A DNA stretch of 64,000 bases, taken from positions 1-64,000 of the IMG/VR virus record IMGVR_UViG_3300009183_000069. The stretch is one strand, 5' to 3'. Positions 60,208 through 64,000 of this stretch are shown piece after piece. The stretch is from a virus. The translations under genes and the position numbers were made by a program. The notes beneath the pieces were generated by a model that made no database searches, was not told the DNA's origin, and saw only the letters and a list, made by a program, of their open reading frames with translations. The stretch's first letter is position 1; each line of letters starts with the position of its first letter.

Positions 60208-61218
60208 ATGGCCTACCTTATATACAACAACGACGGTACAATATTAACAAGTATCGCAAATGGCGAAGTTGATTCTGTTTCCACTGATTTAACTCTAATT
60301 GGAAAAAACGTTGACAACTATGGACAGTATCTTAATAATAACTTTATTAAATTATTAACAAGTTTTGCCAGCACCACTAGTCCTACAAGTCCACAAATAG
60401 GACAAGTATGGTTTAATTCTACAACTGGAAGATTAAATGTTTATGATGGAATTGCATTTAATCCTACATATGGTGCAAGGGTAAACGGAACACCTTCTAT
60501 TACTACAAGCACTGGTGATTTATGGTATGATACAAACAATAGCCAATTAAAAATATGGAACGGTAGTACTTATAAATTAGTAGGACCATCTGTTTCAGCA
60601 TTAAAAGGCAAGTTTAATATTGAGCCATCTTCTAGTACAATAATACCAGATGACAGCGGTTATCCAGTAGATGTAGGTGTAATATATTCATATGGCAATC
60701 CTTCTGGATTAATTACAAACGAATCATTTAATATGAAGGCCTCTGATGCAGTTGGTTATTTTGGTTCTTCTGCAATTACTACTATAGTAACAGGTACTAC
60801 ATTTGTTAGAGATATCGATGTCAAGGGCGATTTGTATATTAAAGGTATTAAACAAAGTACCACTCCTACAGTGGAAACAGTAACTGCATCTTTTGATATT
60901 ACATCATATGGTGATCCACAAGATGCAACTACTACTACCGCAATTGCAAATATAGCCTCTGGCAATATTGCCATAAGAAATTTCTTACCGTTGATGTTTT
61001 CTACAGTTACTAATATAACTTATGGTGATATAGCATATTCAATTGGAACAATTGCAAAGGTTGTTTGTTCATATAACACTGATGTGTCTGTAAGAAGATT
61101 TAAATTAATTGACGATCCAATTCATCCTGGCATTCATATTTGGAATTGGGATAATGTATATCTTACTACATTTAGTCCATCTGGTTATATTACATCAACA
61201 AATATTGTACAACTTTAA
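60208..61218 (+). CDS. Fibre-related protein, second paralogue
   Basis: A 336-residue protein (MAYLIYNNDGTILTSIANGE). It has the same N-terminal module as its neighbours: LIGKNVDNYGQYLNNNFIKL, IGQVWFNSTTGRLNVYDG, then GDLWYDTNNSQLKIWNGSTY. The C-terminal part is beta-rich (FDITSYGDPQDATTTTAIAN) with no recognised enzyme motif. It lies 5 bases after the collar fibre gene. Likely a homologous fibre segment or attachment protein. Confidence 0.72.
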   Translation: MAYLIYNNDGTILTSIANGEVDSVSTDLTLIGKNVDNYGQYLNNNFIKLLTSFASTTSPTSPQIGQVWFNSTTGRLNVYDGIAFNPTYGARVNGTPSITTSTGDLWYDTNNSQLKIWNGSTYKLVGPSVSALKGKFNIEPSSSTIIPDDSGYPVDVGVIYSYGNPSGLITNESFNMKASDAVGYFGSSAITTIVTGTTFVRDIDVKGDLYIKGIKQSTTPTVETVTASFDITSYGDPQDATTTTAIANIASGNIAIRNFLPLMFSTVTNITYGDIAYSIGTIAKVVCSYNTDVSVRRFKLIDDPIHPGIHIWNWDNVYLTTFSPSGYITSTNIVQL

Positions 61219-61230
61219 AGGTCTTTCTAA

Positions 61231-62478
61231 ATGGCATATATTTTAAATAAAACTAACGGATCAATTGTTGCAACAGTACAAGATGCAACAATTGATACAA
61301 CTACTGATTTATCATTTGTAGGTAGAAACTATGCTGGCTATGGCGAAATTCAAAATGAGAATTTTCTAAAATTATTAGAAAATTTTGCTAATTCAACAGC
61401 TCCACCAAAGCCTATTGAAGGTCAACTTTGGTATGATACTTCTGGTAAACATTTAAATTTTTATAATACAGTTAATTGGAAAAGTATTCCTTCTTTGGAA
61501 ATTAGTAATAACAACCCAGTTGAAACTACCACTCCTGTACTAGGAGATCTGTGGTACAATTCAGTAGAACAACAATTGAGTATATACAACGGATCCCAAT
61601 ATGTTATAATTGGGCCACCAATTGGTGCTAATACTAAAGCAGGGTGGCGCGGCGACTTTGAAAAAGAAAGTAATACTCCTATCTATAATACCAAAGCAGT
61701 TATTAATGATGAAGTTATTGCAACAGTTTCTGCACAGACATATACATTAAGTGATCTTGCTAGTAGTGCATATCCAATATATAATTTAGGTTCAAGATTA
61801 TATAAAGGAATTAATTTAAATGGTGCTGATCCTATTACAGGAAGTTCGGAGTCAGTAAGTTCATATTTTTGGGGAACTGCTGCTCATGCATTGCGAGCTA
61901 ATACATCTACCTATTCAAACGGATTTGTAACTGAACTTGATGAAACAACAAACAAATATAAACCCGTAACATTTATTACCACATCTTCGGCTTCCTTAAC
62001 AGATGGAACTATTGCTATAAATTATGGATTCACATATAATCCATCTACTAATTATGTTAAAGCAACAAGGTTCGAAGGCGTTGCTACTAGTGCATTTTAT
62101 GCCGACTTAGCTGAAAGATATGAAGCAGATGCTGTCTATGAACCTGGAACCGTTTTAGTCATAAGTGGAGAAAAAGAAGTTACTATTTCTACATTATATG
62201 CTGATACAAGGGTAGCGGGCATAGTAAGTACAAACCCGGCATATATGATGAATTCTGAGGCAGGATCCGACGAAACACACCCCTATATTGCCTTAAAAGG
62301 CCGTGTTCCTTGCCAAGTTGTGGGTACTATTAATAAAGGTGATCTTCTAGTAACAAGTGCATATCCAGGATATGCTACTGCATGGTTGGGCGGCTCGGCA
62401 CCAGACGGAACAGTCATAGCAAAAGCCCTAGGAACTCAATCCGAGGGCTTTGGTGTTATAGAAGTATTAGTAGTCTAA
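61231..62478 (+). CDS. Fibre-related protein, third paralogue, with conserved C-terminal domain
   Basis: A 415-residue protein. The shared N-terminal module FVGRNYAGYGEIQNENFLKL, IEGQLWYDTSGKHLNFYNT and GDLWYNSVEQQLSIYNGSQY is followed by a middle beta region. The C-terminal domain (about 283-415) begins DLAERYEADAVYEPGTVLVI, then TRVAGIVSTNPAYMMNSEAG and KGRVPCQVVGTINKGDLLVT. This domain is frequent in fibres of T4-like aquatic phages and resembles peptidase-G2-type self-processing chaperone domains, a distant relation I infer. Its stop overlaps the thyA stop by 4 bases, with no terminator between the convergent genes. Confidence 0.75.
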   Translation: MAYILNKTNGSIVATVQDATIDTTTDLSFVGRNYAGYGEIQNENFLKLLENFANSTAPPKPIEGQLWYDTSGKHLNFYNTVNWKSIPSLEISNNNPVETTTPVLGDLWYNSVEQQLSIYNGSQYVIIGPPIGANTKAGWRGDFEKESNTPIYNTKAVINDEVIATVSAQTYTLSDLASSAYPIYNLGSRLYKGINLNGADPITGSSESVSSYFWGTAAHALRANTSTYSNGFVTELDETTNKYKPVTFITTSSASLTDGTIAINYGFTYNPSTNYVKATRFEGVATSAFYADLAERYEADAVYEPGTVLVISGEKEVTISTLYADTRVAGIVSTNPAYMMNSEAGSDETHPYIALKGRVPCQVVGTINKGDLLVTSAYPGYATAWLGGSAPDGTVIAKALGTQSEGFGVIEVLVV

Positions 62479-63356
62479 ACTGCCATTGGCGCCTTAATGG
62501 TTGCATAGCAATTATAGTCAACCAATTTAACATCTTGCATGGTAAATTTGGTTATTTCGGTAATATCTGTATTGAGTTCCACTGTAGGTAGTACCAATGG
62601 TTCTCTACTTAATTGTTCTCTTACTTGCTCTAAGTGATTGTCATAGATATGTGCATCACCAAATGAAATAATTAATTCGCCCACTGATAGTTCACATATC
62701 TGTGCAATCATATGAGTGAATAATGCGTAACTTGCTATGTTAAATGGCACTCCAAGAAACATATCTGCACTACGTTGATACATATGGCAACTTAACTTAC
62801 CACTGGTGCTTACATAAAATTGTGCCATCATGTGACATGGAGGCAATGCCATTGAGTCAAGTTCCCCAGGATTCCATGCACTAAGAATATGTCTACGTCC
62901 ATATGGATCTTTCTTGATACCATTAATCAATAGTTGAAGTTGATCAATATGTTTAACTGCCATACGGTTAGCACCAAATATTGGAGCACGCCATGAACGC
63001 CATTGCACTCCGTATACTCTACCAAGGTCACCTTTGAATCTAGCCTTTGGTCGCCAATAGTCTGCGTTAGCATTGCCAGACCAGATAGTACTTTCTGTAC
63101 TAGTACGACTACCGTGTAGAATCTCTTTCAAACGATTCTCGTCACCGCTACCTTCAATAAACCAAAGAAGTTCACTAACAACAGATTTCCAGGCCAACCG
63201 TTTTGTGGTAATGGCCGGAAATCCTTCTTGTAGATCAAACTTTAATTGTAGTCCAAATTTACTAATAGTACCAATACCAGTTCTATCAGGGCGATGTTCA
63301 CCCGTGTCTAAAATTTCTCTTAGAGCACTAAGATAAGCGTCTTCGGGATGTATCAT
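62475..63356 (-). CDS. thyA: Thymidylate synthase ThyA
   Basis: A 293-residue classical (folate-dependent) thymidylate synthase converting dUMP to dTMP. Active-site motifs are present: RTGIGT (25-30), KDPYGRRHILSAWNP with Arg154/155, LPPCHMMAQFYV with catalytic Cys174, QRSADMFLGVPFNIASYA, and FGDAHIYDNH. It supplies dTTP for phage DNA replication, as T4 td does. No intron interrupts it, unlike T4 td. The ATG overlaps the stop of the upstream gene (TAATG), so the two are co-translated. Confidence 0.97.
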   Translation of the reverse strand: MIHPEDAYLSALREILDTGEHRPDRTGIGTISKFGLQLKFDLQEGFPAITTKRLAWKSVVSELLWFIEGSGDENRLKEILHGSRTSTESTIWSGNANADYWRPKARFKGDLGRVYGVQWRSWRAPIFGANRMAVKHIDQLQLLINGIKKDPYGRRHILSAWNPGELDSMALPPCHMMAQFYVSTSGKLSCHMYQRSADMFLGVPFNIASYALFTHMIAQICELSVGELIISFGDAHIYDNHLEQVREQLSREPLVLPTVELNTDITEITKFTMQDVKLVDYNCYATIKAPMAV

Positions 63357-64000
63357 TAAGCCTCAACAGCTTTCTTGGCCTTAGATTCTTTAGCCTTTGG
63401 TGGATCAATAGCATCTGCCATTCTACGGAAATTAGCAGCATCCTTGGCCAACTTGTCAGCTTTAGAACGATATGACTTTGCTACTAGTACTGGATCAGAA
63501 ATTTCTTCAGTAGACTCAACTACTACAGCTTTCTTTGTTTCTGGAACAATAACATCCGGTATAATAATTTCTTCTTTAAGAACAGGTTTGCTTTCTTCTT
63601 TAACTGAGCCATCGGTGACTGCTAGATCTTCTAACTTAACTCCCTTTTGTTCAGCAATAATATTGTTGAGTTCATCTAATGGAGTTGACGTTTGACTATT
63701 AGGAGTCATTAATACAAGTTTGGTAGGTACTTTTTTAAGATGACCATTGGCATGCATATATTGTAGCATGACAGTACCATCTGGAAAACGCCGTACAGCA
63801 AGAACATCTGCAAGCTCATTGGCTTGCTGTCCTGCATCGCTGTCAATTAAACTCATTAGCGAGTCATGATAAGCGTCGGTAAGACCGTTAGTTCCTACAA
63901 CCAATGCACTTTGGGGATCTCCTGGAAGAGTACGATACACTACTGCTATACGAGCAGAATTGTTTTTCATCTTTCCTACATGTTTGGTAAATTTAGCCAT
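63356..64000 (-). CDS. Conserved T4-like aquatic phage protein, unknown function
   Basis: A 214-residue protein starting at the right edge (ATG 64000-63998, MAKFTKHVGKMKNNSARIAV); the upstream region is outside the window. The core YRTLPGDPQSALVVGTNGL, YHDSLMSLIDSDAGQQANEL and RRFPDGTVMLQYMHANGHLK is conserved in T4-like cyanophages and pelagiphages without a known role. The second half is an acidic and Lys/Ala-rich linker plus helix (SYRSKADKLAKDAANFRRMA), probably flexible. Operon with thyA suggests early or middle expression. Confidence 0.75.
   Translation of the reverse strand: MAKFTKHVGKMKNNSARIAVVYRTLPGDPQSALVVGTNGLTDAYHDSLMSLIDSDAGQQANELADVLAVRRFPDGTVMLQYMHANGHLKKVPTKLVLMTPNSQTSTPLDELNNIIAEQKGVKLEDLAVTDGSVKEESKPVLKEEIIIPDVIVPETKKAVVVESTEEISDPVLVAKSYRSKADKLAKDAANFRRMADAIDPPKAKESKAKKAVEA

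Overview
This window is part of the genome of an AT-rich T4-like myovirus (contractile-tailed Caudoviricetes). It carries recognisable T4-type head genes (20, 21, 22, 23), baseplate genes (48-, 53-, 5-, 25-, 6- and 7-like), recombination genes 46/47 and the late sigma factor gene 55. The proteins look more like those of distant aquatic T4-like phages (cyanophage and pelagiphage type) than of coliphage T4: a short gp23, very large repeat-rich tail proteins and a conserved 'KHVGKMKN' small protein. No photosynthesis or other host-diagnostic gene is visible, so the host cannot be named beyond a probable Gram-negative aquatic bacterium.

Layout. 1-10912, minus strand: long repetitive tail or fibre proteins sharing a 'GALxVxGGVGIxxxLxVGG' motif, including a 1861-residue protein. 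10993-20419, minus strand: head module in T4 order read leftwards (tape measure, portal 20, small core protein, gp67-like, 21, 22, 23), then a putative decoration protein in its own promoter/terminator cassette. 20506-21596, plus strand: a gp26-like tail assembly chaperone with a clear programmed -1 frameshift site producing a gp51-like extension. 21593-22159, minus: probable internal head protein. 22160-22652: a structured gene-free stretch. 22653-28136, minus strand: small zinc-motif protein, GIY-YIG nuclease, methyltransferase, two histone-like proteins, gp46, gp47 and gp55. 28255-62478, plus strand: one 34-kb baseplate and fibre run, containing a 5257-residue gp7-like wedge protein and ending in three related tail-fibre proteins. 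62475-64000, minus strand: thymidylate synthase and a conserved hypothetical protein.

How it works together. gp55 sits behind a consensus host-type sigma70 promoter and should be made early. It would then recognise the TATAAATA-like late promoters found before the decoration protein, the chaperone, the internal protein and the later fibre genes. gp46/47 would process DNA ends for recombination-dependent replication. The head genes build a proteolytically matured capsid: gp21 is expected to cut at LxE-type sites such as those near the N-termini of gp23 and the internal protein. The chaperone pair would fold the tape measure protein encoded divergently next to it.

Most notable: (1) a textbook -1 frameshift element (two overlapping slippery heptamers, a short spacer and a 13-bp stem); (2) a giant gp7-like protein with an apparent seven-bladed FG-GAP propeller whose loops hold eight ~70-residue helical repeats, plus a C-terminal SGNH/CE6-type esterase domain; (3) a sigma70 promoter for gene 55 flanked by a perfect 12-bp inverted repeat; (4) a ~490-bp structured non-coding region; (5) a three-hairpin leader before the putative decoration gene. 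All calls are from reading the sequence; no database search was run.
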